A program made the position numbers and the translations under genes. Positions 1-8,200 of a stretch of 23,096 nucleotides of DNA are shown in pieces. The stretch lies in IMG/VR virus record IMGVR_UViG_3300046751_000027, positions 1 through 23,096 of that record; one strand, written 5' to 3'. Each line of letters starts with the position of its first letter. Within the stretch, counting starts at the first letter, position 1. Below the pieces are notes generated by a model. It worked only from the letters and a program-made list of their open reading frames with translations. It made no database searches and was not told the DNA's origin. The stretch comes from a virus.

Positions 1-507
1 AACTTCTGGAATGTACTGATCTTTAAATGGGACGTTTTCATAAAGCGTTATACACTCAATTAAATCATCGCCTCTTTTATGTCCGATGACACGTTCCAAT
101 CGTTTTTCGTTACGAAAGTCTCCAACTCTTTGATCCCCTTTACCAGGACAGGGTTCTAACTTTATTTCTTCTTTCTTTTCAGGTGTCTTGGGTATTTCAG
201 GTGTTTTAGATTTTGGTATCTCAGGTGTTGTGATAGGTTGTTCTTGTTTTTGCTCTACAATCTCTATCCTTTTTCGGTCATAATTTATTGGAACGAAAGA
301 AGGTATTTTTCCTTCTGGGCAGCTATAAAACGCTCCATTAACATCATCTTCTATTATCTGTGTGTTTGTAACCGAAGCATCTCTATGCGTCTTTACGCAG
401 CCTGGTAGATCAATATTAGGTAAAGGTACGTTTAATACGGGTAAAGGAGTATAAATATAATGATTAACAGTTGGAATCTCTGGAATTATAATCTCAGGTA
501 TCTCCAT
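1..507 (-). CDS. Pro/Lys-rich protein of unknown function, partial
   Basis: The reading frame opens at an ATG with an AGGAG ribosome-binding site 9 bases upstream and runs without a stop off the left edge, so only the first 169 residues are visible. The N-terminus (MEIPEIIIPEIP) is rich in Ile, Pro and Glu. It is followed by the conserved-looking stretches LPNIDLPGCVKTHRD and FYSCPEGKIPSFVPINYD, then a repetitive TPEIPK/TPEK linker near residues 94-112. Cysteines fall at 37, 63, 120 and 152. The start overlaps the end of the upstream small gene by 14 bases, which suggests translational coupling. I recall similar 'LPNIDLPGC' proteins beside fibre genes in marine phages, but their role is not known to me. 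A structural or accessory tail role is only inferred from position. Confidence 0.75.
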   Translation of the reverse strand, partial: MEIPEIIIPEIPTVNHYIYTPLPVLNVPLPNIDLPGCVKTHRDASVTNTQIIEDDVNGAFYSCPEGKIPSFVPINYDRKRIEIVEQKQEQPITTPEIPKSKTPEIPKTPEKKEEIKLEPCPGKGDQRVGDFRNEKRLERVIGHKRGDDLIECITLYENVPFKDQYIPEV

Positions 508-715
508 CTTCTACATCTCCTATAGAAATAAACCAGCCATCTTCTCCAAATTTACCAGTTTCTACAATCTTAGGTTTTTTTACTTTTTTATCTAATTTTT
601 CGTGATATTTTTTTATGTCATTATCTAGTTCTAAGTTAAATCTTTTCATTCTTAACCAATTAATTAATTTATCTATGTAATATTTAACTAATTTTTTTAA
701 AAATCCAAATACCAT
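494..715 (-). CDS. small protein of unknown function
   Basis: This 73-residue protein has an amphipathic, Lys/Arg-rich N-terminal helix (MVFGFLKKLVKYYIDKLINWL) broken by charged residues, a lysine-rich middle, and the C-terminal stretch FGEDGWFISIGDVEDGDT. The ATG at 715 overlaps the TGA of the zinc-ribbon gene by one base (TGATG), so it is chosen over the TTG one codon earlier. There is no clear Shine-Dalgarno sequence, and expression is probably by coupling to the gene before it. I do not recognise a family. The N-terminal segment is too charged for a confident membrane span, though membrane association is possible. Confidence 0.65.
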   Translation of the reverse strand: MVFGFLKKLVKYYIDKLINWLRMKRFNLELDNDIKKYHEKLDKKVKKPKIVETGKFGEDGWFISIGDVEDGDT

Positions 716-876
716 CAATCAAAAGCATCTCGTTTCTTTAATATTTCTACTTCCGAAAAACATTTAGGACAGGATAAGTTGGTCATTATTGAAAATTCGG
801 GATAACCATTCATCCCATCTTCGATATCAATGTCACCACCTATTATTAATTCTGTATTGCACCAATAACAATTCAT
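715..876 (-). CDS. small zinc-ribbon protein
   Basis: A 53-residue protein with two CxxC knuckles: CYWC at residues 3-6 and CPKC at 36-39. The spacing and the stretch between them (IIGGDIDIEDG...MTNLS) match the small treble-clef/zinc-ribbon proteins common in phage genomes. Four cysteines predict one structural zinc. The start ATG overlaps the stop of the upstream membrane-protein gene by one base (TAATG), and its own stop overlaps the next ATG (TGATG), so it sits in a tightly coupled small-gene operon. The specific partner (nucleic acid or protein) cannot be read from the sequence. Confidence 0.75.
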   Translation of the reverse strand: MNCYWCNTELIIGGDIDIEDGMNGYPEFSIMTNLSCPKCFSEVEILKKRDAFD

Positions 877-1145
877 TAGAACTTAGGAAGTTTTGTTGTG
901 GGTAGAGATGGGCCTGTCATATCAGGTAATCCTTGGTCTAACATCTTTGGCATAAGTCCTTGTACATTACCTAAGACTTCGTTCATTAATTTTGTTTTAA
1001 ACTGTTCTGATGTTACATATTTATAACCAAAGTAGCTTCCACCGATGACAGATGACACCAAAACAAAGGAAACTATACTAAGAATGTTAGCTATTTTTTG
1101 AAACATGATAAAAGAAGCATTTTTAAAAGCATTAATGCCTGTCAC
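876..1145 (-). CDS. small one-pass membrane protein, unknown role
   Basis: An 89-residue product if translation starts at the GTG at 1145, which has GAAGG 8 bases upstream; an ATG at 1106 would give a 76-residue form. One strongly hydrophobic segment (NILSIVSFVLVSSVIGGSYFG, roughly residues 20-41) is followed by a soluble tail with TSEQFKTKLMNEVLGNVQGLMPKML and a terminal MTGPSLP...PKF pattern. The single span and small size fit a virion-associated or lysis-related membrane protein, but a lone span with a Pro-rich tail is not enough to call a holin. It lies downstream of the fibre genes. The tail pattern reminds me of small proteins in marine siphophages of unknown function. Confidence 0.65.
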   Translation of the reverse strand: MTGINAFKNASFIMFQKIANILSIVSFVLVSSVIGGSYFGYKYVTSEQFKTKLMNEVLGNVQGLMPKMLDQGLPDMTGPSLPTTKLPKF

Positions 1146-1236
1146 TATTATAACCTTCGCTGGAATCTGTGCATTAGCACCTCTCTACGTCACGATGGGG
1201 ATAATGACAAGGCAGATGCAAGATAAGGTTAATTAA
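1105..1236 (+). CDS. candidate opposite-strand small membrane peptide
   Basis: The only plausible plus-strand coding region. An ATG opens 43 codons giving MIKEAFLKALMPVTIITFAG followed by ICALAPLYVTMGIMTRQMQD and KVN: an amphipathic start, one clean hydrophobic span of about 20 residues, and a polar end. It fills most of a gap of about 90 bases (about 130 if the neighbour starts at its later ATG) that lacks any minus-strand gene. Its start shares the palindrome CATG with an internal ATG of the opposite membrane gene, and its stop meets the stop of the 59-residue gene. No good ribosome-binding site or promoter is visible. It could be chance, so confidence is limited. Confidence 0.35.
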   Translation: MIKEAFLKALMPVTIITFAGICALAPLYVTMGIMTRQMQDKVN

Positions 1237-1412
1237 TCAGCAGCTTCGGCTGTATTAGTCTTTGCCCATTCGAGGTACTCTTGGTAGTCGGTGTTTCCTT
1301 CGTCTATTGGAATAAGTTTAACCTGTGAAGAAGTTTCTGTTTTTACACCATTTACTACCCCTCTTAATGGGTCAGTAATAAATTTGTAAATTGGGTCTGT
1401 TGGATATGCCAT
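1233..1412 (-). CDS. small conserved hypothetical protein
   Basis: A 59-residue ORF starting MAYPTDPIYKFITDPLRG and ending in EYLEWAKTNTAEAAD. The start lies 3 bases after the stop of the large fibre gene, so it is the next cistron in the same operon. The pattern of an N-terminal 'YPTDPIYK' motif, a Val/Lys middle and a C-terminal 'NTDYQEYLEWA...AEAAD' is one I recall from short proteins next to tail fibre genes in cyanophages. There is no membrane segment, and the protein is acidic at the C-terminus. The function is unknown; an accessory role for the fibres is a guess from location. Confidence 0.75.
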   Translation of the reverse strand: MAYPTDPIYKFITDPLRGVVNGVKTETSSQVKLIPIDEGNTDYQEYLEWAKTNTAEAAD

Positions 1413-1415
1413 AGT

Positions 1416-2588
1416 TTAAAGCTCCGAAGATGCAGCTATGTAGCCGCCTGTACTATTTTTTACATCAATAATTACGGATTGCCCTGCTGTGCCTGATACA
1501 CTATTTACATATATTCCTGTACCTCTAGTATTTTCTCCTGTGAATCCATTAAAGCTATTAAAATCAACACCATTAGGATAAGCTGCTGAAAAAGCTGCAT
1601 AATTATTACCAGAAGCACTACCTTGATCTATAGTAGGTGCTGCTCTCATTTCACAAAAAAATCTTATAAATCCATAAAGTTGTGAGCTAGTATATTGACA
1701 TCCGATTGCTACTTTATTAGCACCTGTAACAGCATCTACGAATTTTTGATAATACCTCTGACATAAAGCAAGCTCTTGAGCAAATGACCTATGCTCAAAC
1801 GAGGTCGCATGATCTGAAACTTCAACCTGTAATCCTGTCATTTCCCAAGTACTTGCTCCTGCCGTGTACCATGTAGTTGCTTGGTCGGGAGTATGTGAAC
1901 TACCTGCGGTTTCCCAAACATCTAAATTACGACTTCCAGTATAATCTGTTCCGTAAAACATATAAAATTGAACTCTTAATCCTTCTCCATTATCAGTATT
2001 GAAAAGTAAATTAGCATTTCCAGGAATCGTTTTTGTTATTTTTGTCCAAGTATTATTTCCTGATGCTGTATAACTAAAGCAATAAGTTTTACTACCAGTA
2101 TCATCTGCATATAATCTTACATAGAAAGTTTGATTTGTACTAACTTTTACCCAAAAAGAAACTGTAATATTACTAGAAGAAGAAAGATAATTCCAACCAG
2201 AAGTTGCCACATTTTGAGCTTCTATCTTTTGAAAACTATCAATATAACTATTATTATTTATTGTACCTGCTCCAGACATACTTATTTTTAAAGCTTTTCT
2301 AAAACCTAAAGTATAAGGAGTAGTTCCACTTGCAACATCAACTTGTGCTTGTGTTACTGTATTTCCTGTATTTCCGGAAGTATATTTAAATCTATCAACA
2401 GTATTATAGCCAGAAGATGTAGTTGACGTACCACGTTGAGCCACTTGCATAGCTCCGTTAATTATTAAATTACGATTACTTAGGTTATTGGTAATGTTGG
2501 CAGTACACGTTCCATCAGAATTGTTGACAGTAATGGCAGCAGCACTAGCTCCTACCCCTTTTATCGAATTTACCTTGATCTCTGACAT
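1416..2588 (-). CDS. distal tail fibre / receptor-binding protein
   Basis: A 390-residue protein. The N-terminal part (MSEIKVNSIKG, with NRNLIINGAMQVAQRGTS near residues 38-55) is the entry to a beta-rich jelly-roll found in many marine phage fibre proteins. The middle (SNITVSFWVKVSTNQTFYV, then NTWTKITKTIPG) looks like a carbohydrate-binding sandwich. It is followed by the signature GLQVEVSDHATSFEHRSFAQ and ELALCQRYYQK, and then a C-terminal beta domain. It is the last and largest of the fibre series and follows the chaperone gene by two bases, the usual arrangement for a fibre and its chaperone. Host recognition is inferred from the domain type and position. The start context is TTAATTATG without a Shine-Dalgarno sequence. 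Confidence 0.85.
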   Translation of the reverse strand: MSEIKVNSIKGVGASAAAITVNNSDGTCTANITNNLSNRNLIINGAMQVAQRGTSTTSSGYNTVDRFKYTSGNTGNTVTQAQVDVASGTTPYTLGFRKALKISMSGAGTINNNSYIDSFQKIEAQNVATSGWNYLSSSSNITVSFWVKVSTNQTFYVRLYADDTGSKTYCFSYTASGNNTWTKITKTIPGNANLLFNTDNGEGLRVQFYMFYGTDYTGSRNLDVWETAGSSHTPDQATTWYTAGASTWEMTGLQVEVSDHATSFEHRSFAQELALCQRYYQKFVDAVTGANKVAIGCQYTSSQLYGFIRFFCEMRAAPTIDQGSASGNNYAAFSAAYPNGVDFNSFNGFTGENTRGTGIYVNSVSGTAGQSVIIDVKNSTGGYIAASSEL

Positions 2589-2590
2589 AA

Positions 2591-2950
2591 TTAACTAGGT
2601 ACAGTAGGGAAAGTAACAGATGACATATCTAAATTACCACTTGAATCAAGTGCTGGCGATGAACTGGCTGGTAGATCACGCAAACTTTGACGATATGTTT
2701 TCCAAGCATCTGCAAGTGTTAAATCAGAACTAGCTCGCCAATCTGTAGCAGCTAATAATTTATCTCTTTCTACTCTTAATAATCTCATTCCTTCTGCATT
2801 AGTTAACCTTGTTACTTCAGCATCTATTTCAGATTCGGTTGGTTTTGTTTCGCTTTCAAGCCATGTTAAGCCAGAGTATTCTTCACCACTCCAAGTAAAT
2901 TGTTTATTAGGTTTTAAACTAACTAATGCTTTTGTTTTTGTATAAATCAT
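2591..2950 (-). CDS. phage tail fibre assembly chaperone-like protein
   Basis: A 119-residue protein. The N-terminal half (FTWSGEEYSGLTWLESETKPTESEI) and the helical C-terminal half (MRLLRVERDKLLAATDWRAS, then LADAWKTYRQSLRDLP) match the pattern of phage tail assembly chaperones of the Phage_tail_APC/DUF4376 type, which have the recurrent RdklLaetDw...W..YRqaLRdlp motif. Such proteins are usually encoded next to a fibre gene and assist its folding or trimerisation. Its ATG overlaps the stop of the preceding fibre gene (ATGA), and the gene ends with CCTAGTTAATTATG, which runs directly into the next fibre gene. The family call is by motif recall and not by search. Confidence 0.75.
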   Translation of the reverse strand: MIYTKTKALVSLKPNKQFTWSGEEYSGLTWLESETKPTESEIDAEVTRLTNAEGMRLLRVERDKLLAATDWRASSDLTLADAWKTYRQSLRDLPASSSPALDSSGNLDMSSVTFPTVPS

Positions 2951-3579
2951 GCTGCAATTTCCTCTAAAGTTATAGTTGATGTTCTTGGGTAATTACTATT
3001 GCTAACACTAATAGTAGCTCCAGAAGAAAGAAGTTGTACATGCATTTTGTAAGTTATAGCATTGCCAAGAGTATATGATGGCGAATCAAGATAAATAACC
3101 GCACTACTAGTATAATAATTTCCTTGGCCAACACTATTTGCTCCAAGTATTATTCCAGCAATATCAGAAAATGAACCACTTGCAATTTGTCTAGCAACAA
3201 TAAAAATTCCGACACTAGTGTTATTTGTTGTATTATCAATATCAGTATCAAAACTAAAAGTAACTTTTATTTTACTGCTTGCAGCCGTTGGTGTGATAGC
3301 TTTGCTGTACCCAGTTACATCTGTATGACTTGTTGAAGTGCTTGTAAAAGTTGAAGGAAGTTGATGGCTAACAACTTGTAATAACTTTCCTCCTACATCC
3401 GCACCAAATTCAAGTTCTGCATTTGTTGCACTATGGTTTGCACTTGCTACTTTTAAAACTTGACCAGCCGATCCACTTGTAGATGGTAATTTTAAAGTTA
3501 CATCATTGGTAGGATTAGCCGCTGGACTATTTAAAATAGTGCCGTTACCTGATGCGTGTTTTAGTTTAATACTTGCCAT
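2947..3579 (-). CDS. tail fibre protein with C-terminal receptor-binding-type beta domain
   Basis: A 210-residue protein. The N-terminal 55 residues (MASIKLKHASGNGTILNSPA, then TLKLPSTSGSAGQVLKV) form a short stalk-type segment. GGKLLQVVSHQLPSTF then starts a beta-rich globular domain (KAITPTAASSKIKVTFSF) ending in STITLEEIAA. The same GGKxLQVV...ITP..SSsKI...STITLxExAA framework occurs in the 227-residue neighbour, so the two are paralogous fibre tips. The start follows CCTAGTTAATT with no Shine-Dalgarno sequence. Neighbours on both sides are small accessory genes. A structural fibre role is well supported by the shared architecture; the ligand is unknown. Confidence 0.75.
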   Translation of the reverse strand: MASIKLKHASGNGTILNSPAANPTNDVTLKLPSTSGSAGQVLKVASANHSATNAELEFGADVGGKLLQVVSHQLPSTFTSTSTSHTDVTGYSKAITPTAASSKIKVTFSFDTDIDNTTNNTSVGIFIVARQIASGSFSDIAGIILGANSVGQGNYYTSSAVIYLDSPSYTLGNAITYKMHVQLLSSGATISVSNSNYPRTSTITLEEIAA

Positions 3580-3581
3580 AA

Positions 3582-3896
3582 TTAACTAGGCTTGGGATTG
3601 TCGGTTTTAACTTTTTCACAAGCTGTATAGTATGCTTCTAGTTTACTTGAATCTCCCTTACTATTCCAGTACATAGCATCTGCAAAGTCTCCCAAAGATG
3701 GATAAAGAGGTTGTCTTGTAGATTGATATGCAATAGCTGCTGCTTCAGTATTTAGTGTGGTTCTTGCAGCGTCTATATCAGATTGAACTAGAGTTACCTG
3801 AGTAACCCCATCATCTTTAAAAGCACCTACATCATCTTGAATACTTTTAACTTCTGGATAAGCCTTATAAATAGCTTCATGGTCATAAATTGCCAT
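3582..3896 (-). CDS. small fibre-accessory protein (XkdW-like motif)
   Basis: A 104-residue, mostly helical acidic protein lying between two fibre genes. The N-terminal half (HEAIYKAYPEVKSIQDDVGA, FKDDG) is followed by a helix (SDIDAARTTLNTEAAAIAYQ) and then RQPLYPSLGDFADAMYWNSKG near residues 62-81 and a terminal VKTDNPKPS. The 'YPSxxDxxDaxyW' motif recalls the XkdW/fibre-accessory group of marine phages, which I match by memory only. Its ATG overlaps the stop of the upstream fibre gene (TAATG), and it ends with the same CCTAGTTAATTATG junction as the other chaperone. It may be a folding or attachment cofactor for one of the adjacent fibres. Confidence 0.65.
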   Translation of the reverse strand: MAIYDHEAIYKAYPEVKSIQDDVGAFKDDGVTQVTLVQSDIDAARTTLNTEAAAIAYQSTRQPLYPSLGDFADAMYWNSKGDSSKLEAYYTACEKVKTDNPKPS

Positions 3897-4579
3897 TATG
3901 CTGCTACCTCCATAAGAGTAATAGTTGAACAGCCACTACCAGAATAATTAAGTGTACCTGTGTGATATGCTGTTCTATTCATATAGACAGTTCCTTGTTG
4001 TGCTCTCCATTGAACTCTATAACTATGTTCTGCTGCTGATACTGCTGTATCTAAAGTGCTAACTGTTACTGAACGAAAGTCATAATAATTACCATAACTG
4101 GTCGTATGATAAGTCGAAGAAAATCCTTGATTGGCTGTATATGTTGTATTTACAGTACTATACGCAATGTTATAACCTGTTCCGCCCACAAATCTTACTA
4201 GTTTTAAAAAACTTTCTCCACTTCCACTCATTTTCATATCAACCATACAAAGTATTTTGTTAGAAGATGAAGAAGGTGTTATTGTTCTTACCAATGCTGT
4301 GTCAGCAAAACTTTGACTTGCAGTACTACTTGATGTAAGTATTTGTGTTTGCACTACTTGAAGAATTTTGCCACCACCTATTCCTGTTAGTCCCGAACCA
4401 TCTCCTGTTAAACCACTATTTGTAATCGACATTCTTTCAACACCACCAGTTGAAAACTTGATAGTGTCAGCAGAAGGGAAGCTTATTCCTGTATTTGTGT
4501 CATCTCCAACGACACTTGGTGCGGAAACTGATCCAGCTACACCTTTAACACCAGTTGTTCCAGAAAGTTCTAAGCTCAT
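3896..4579 (-). CDS. tail fibre protein, phage-type repeat stalk plus beta tip domain
   Basis: A 227-residue protein. The N-terminal segment (LSGTTGVKGVAGSVSAPSVV, then GDDTNTGISFPSADTIKFST and RMSITNSGLTGDGSGLTG) is the stalk repeat common in cyanophage fibre and structural proteins. From residue 73, GGGKILQVVQTQ begins a globular beta domain (ITPSSSSNKILCMVDMKMSG) that ends in CSTITLMEVAA. This tip is paralogous to that of the 210-residue fibre. The gene follows the preceding fibre gene by two bases (TAATTATG) and overlaps the next accessory gene by one base. Without a search I cannot say which receptor it binds. Confidence 0.78.
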   Translation of the reverse strand: MSLELSGTTGVKGVAGSVSAPSVVGDDTNTGISFPSADTIKFSTGGVERMSITNSGLTGDGSGLTGIGGGKILQVVQTQILTSSSTASQSFADTALVRTITPSSSSNKILCMVDMKMSGSGESFLKLVRFVGGTGYNIAYSTVNTTYTANQGFSSTYHTTSYGNYYDFRSVTVSTLDTAVSAAEHSYRVQWRAQQGTVYMNRTAYHTGTLNYSGSGCSTITLMEVAA

Positions 4580-4581
4580 AA

Positions 4582-5211
4582 TTAAAGAATAACAAATAAA
4601 CTGCCAGAAGGCACAGTCACAGTAACTCCACTATTTATAACAGGGCTTACTGTATGTGCATTTTTTCCAGAAGTAATTGTATAGTTTGTTGTTACGTTAG
4701 TATCTGATTCAAAGAACACTTCATCAGTTCCTCCTCCAGTAGCTCCAGCACCTCCACCAATAGCACCCCAAGCACCATTGTTATAGCCTTCAAACTGATT
4801 TAATGTTGAGTTATGTCTAAACATACCAACAGCAGCACTACCATCTCTCTGGGCTGTCGTACCAGAAGGTATCGTTAAACTAGACGTATAGTTATGAATT
4901 ACTTTTCCTGTAAATGTAGACCCTGATAATGCTGCATGACCAAAGTTTGCTTCGTTTATTTTTCCTAAAACAACATAAGTTGCAGTATCACCTGAGACTG
5001 CTGTTGCTATTTTTAATTCATTAGTGGATGTATTTATATGAGGTTGAAACTGAGCTATATTTGCTGCTCCTGATGGGTCGCTACTTCCAGAACTTAATGT
5101 TCTTAATGCTGTAAATATTTCATTTAATTTCGTACGAACTGCCGCACCCGTTCCATTGGCGGTATTGTAATTATTACCCGTTTCGCTGGTGGTCGAACCT
5201 GGTCTAGCCAT
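4582..5211 (-). CDS. proximal tail fibre / structural protein
   Basis: A 209-residue protein, the first gene after J. The N-terminal part (MARPGSTTSETGNNYNTANG, then VRTKLNEIFTALRTLSSGSS) has a short helix that could dock onto the tail tip. The central part includes FTGKVIHNYTSSLTIPSGTT and GMFRHNSTLNQFEGYNNGAW, which is the 'sample-like' fibre segment. A glycine run (GGGAGATGGG) then leads to DEVFFESDTNVTTNYTITSG and a final beta strand. The 'DEVFFESD..VT.NYTIT..KNA' ending is one I recognise from marine phage structural proteins. It probably links J to the more distal fibres, which is an inference from gene order. There is no clear ribosome-binding site, and 25 bases separate it from J. Confidence 0.78.
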   Translation of the reverse strand: MARPGSTTSETGNNYNTANGTGAAVRTKLNEIFTALRTLSSGSSDPSGAANIAQFQPHINTSTNELKIATAVSGDTATYVVLGKINEANFGHAALSGSTFTGKVIHNYTSSLTIPSGTTAQRDGSAAVGMFRHNSTLNQFEGYNNGAWGAIGGGAGATGGGTDEVFFESDTNVTTNYTITSGKNAHTVSPVINSGVTVTVPSGSLFVIL

Positions 5212-5236
5212 CTAAAAAACAAATATTGATCTTATT

Positions 5237-8200
5237 CTAACTTGCTTTACCAAATCCGACAGCCTGATACGTGAAATTTCTATCAACTGAAGCATTTGAA
5301 GAATTTTTAAAGTGAACACTAAAACCCGTTCCAGAAACACTTGATATTTCAAAAAAGTCTCCAGACTGCATATTTTGTGCAGTAATACCGACAGAAGGTA
5401 AGCTACTATTTACACCACCAAGACCAGATGTTCCAGTAAAGAAGGGGCTTTGGAACGTGACTGCTTTTGCTGATGCTCCACTTGCTGTAGTTGCAAGACT
5501 CTGTTCTGTTCTTCTTTGCATAGAAGCTGTATAACCTAGTTGGAAAACTCTAATATCCTGTGCTGGATCATCACTTGTTAGATTTACTTTAAACTGAAAA
5601 CCTCTTCCTTTATAAGTTCCATTTGTAAAAGTCTGAAAACCAGAATAAGTAGGAGATCCACTATTAGGATTATCTTGAGTAACACGAACTAGCATTTCTG
5701 CGTTTACTTCAGTTGCAGTTAATCCTTCAAAGTCTCCTCTTGCGTCTAAATCTGGTATTGAATCAAATAAATCTGAAGGATAAAATGCTTCTGTTAAGAA
5801 ATGACGTTTCAAATCAAGACTATACACATCTCCTAAATCTAAAGTAGTACTTCCTGGTGCTCCACCAAATTCATAAGTACCTAATGGTGCAATACCTCCT
5901 ACATCATCAAGAGATGAAACTAAATCAAAATCTGTAATACTATCAAATTGTCCTACACCAGTAAGATTTAAAGAATTTGTTGGGGCATCAAAAGCAACAT
6001 TAGTTTTTGTTCCTTGAAATTTTGGAACATCTAAATCTTCTCTTCTTGTTTGGATTAATTTTGCATCAAGAGTATCGGGTAAGTCTAAAATTACACTTGC
6101 TTCACCAGCACTAAATCTACCCCCATCATCTTGAAATTTTAAAATATACTCTCCTTCAAGAAGTGGAACATCAGCAGAGGTTGTATTACCAGCTAATGCT
6201 TTTACTAAATCAGTAGCGTTAGAAAAAGATCCCGTTCCATCGGTCTTTGAAGAGTGTCTTACATAAACACGGCCACCATGAGTAACATCTAAATCTGTTG
6301 CTAAATTCCAGCGTAATCGTACTTGTTTATCATTTATTGGTTCTCCCGTTAGTCCTGTGACATCAGCAGGAACAGCAGTTTTACCAACAGCATTAAAAGT
6401 ATCACTAGCATCTGTAGCACTAGGTTCTAGAGCAGCATTTAAACTACGAACAGATACTTCATAAGCTCCAACCTGTGAGTTAACAATTTCAAAATCAGGA
6501 CTACTGGTTGTAGTCGAGACAACATTATTATCTTTAAATCTATAGTTAACTAAATAGTTTGAAACACCAGTTACAGGCTGCCATCTAACGATTAATTTAG
6601 ATACAGGCTGGTTATTAATAAGAACTATCACTTCATTAGCTGACAATCCACTAGGAGGAGGCTTAAGAAGATTTAAAGTTGTAATTTTTTGAACTGGAAT
6701 TGGCTGATTATCTTCAATAAACGCATATTTTTCGTTTACATAAGCTAGTGCTGTTATTCCATAATTAATACCATCGACTTCTTCGACAGATATAACTCGG
6801 AAAGACTGAGCAGAAATAGTATCGTTTTCAAGTAACCAAACACTATTAGAATTTGGTGTCTGACTTAAAGCACTATCTAAAGTAATTATCTTGCCTGATA
6901 TTGCAGTTACATTTTTAGTTTCAACTGTTCCATTTGGTAGTATTACACTTAATTTAGGGTTGTTTTCAGCAGATAAATCAGTTGAATCTGAATCATCTAC
7001 AGTTATTTGAGTAGTCGTAGCAGTATTAATTCTTCCTCCTCTTCTTACTCCTGATCTCCCTGGATCGGCAATGCTGACAATCGTTCCAGGTCTAACAACA
7101 ATTCCTGATTCCATTGAAGCAGAAAAAGTTACTACTTCTGTTTCTCTTTGTTCTGTAAATAATATTGCTTTTGCAAATCTTCTAGCTTGACCTCGACTTG
7201 TGCAACCTAATGCTTTTACTCTTTTAACGTGTAATCCATATTTATTTCTATAAGCTGACTCTGCTTCTACTTCTTCATAATCTAAATCTCTAGTTTCCAT
7301 ATTAAAATAGGAAACTGCAACTACTGTGCTTCTAGTTTTTAAGCTGCTACCTGTATAGCTGAATCCTTCGGGGCCAACATTAGACAAAGTAAATAAGTAA
7401 CTAGGATCTTTAGGACTATCTTGAGTAAGAAGTAATGCCCCTTCAGACCAAATAGGCATACATCTCATTATTCCCGATAAAGTATTTATGACATCAAAAG
7501 CTTCTACACTTGATTGAATATTTATATTGCAAGCAAATCTAGCTTCCTGTCCATTAAATCCATCATCAACAAGTTCGTTAGAAAACTTACTTGCAGTTAC
7601 AAATGAAAATAAATCTAAATTACTATCAATAATATGATTACCTAATCCATACCTTGTATTAGTAATTAAATCTAAAAGTATTAAAGCAGGGCAAGTTGTC
7701 CATTGAGCAGCACCCATTACTCCATTAAAAATATATCCAGTTGGATAAACTATTCTGCCAGTTTGTAAATCTACAGTTGGAGTTCCTGATGAGTTAGCTC
7801 CTGCACCTGGGATTCTTACTTTTACTCCTCTAACTCTAAACTTTCTAGCAGGAATCCTAGTAAAAAATTCTGAATCTAAACGCAACCTTGTGTAAGCACA
7901 GTCAGGATAAGTACTTGAATCATCTTCTAATTCTGAAAAAGATTGCCAGATTAAATCTCTTGCTATTCTATCGGTACTATTTTCAGAGGTTTTTGTAACA
8001 CGCACATCTACAGGATGAGCACCAGTAAGAGCAATTCTATATTCTCTGTTATAAGCATCTGCTGTTCTTCCTCTTATAGTGTCGGAGAGAACTGTAGTAA
8101 AACCTCCTCCGTTATATTGAATTTGAATATTAAAAGTAACTTGGGAACCATTTATATCTCCATCCTCTTCTAAAATTTGCAATGTAGGTACAGTAACAGT

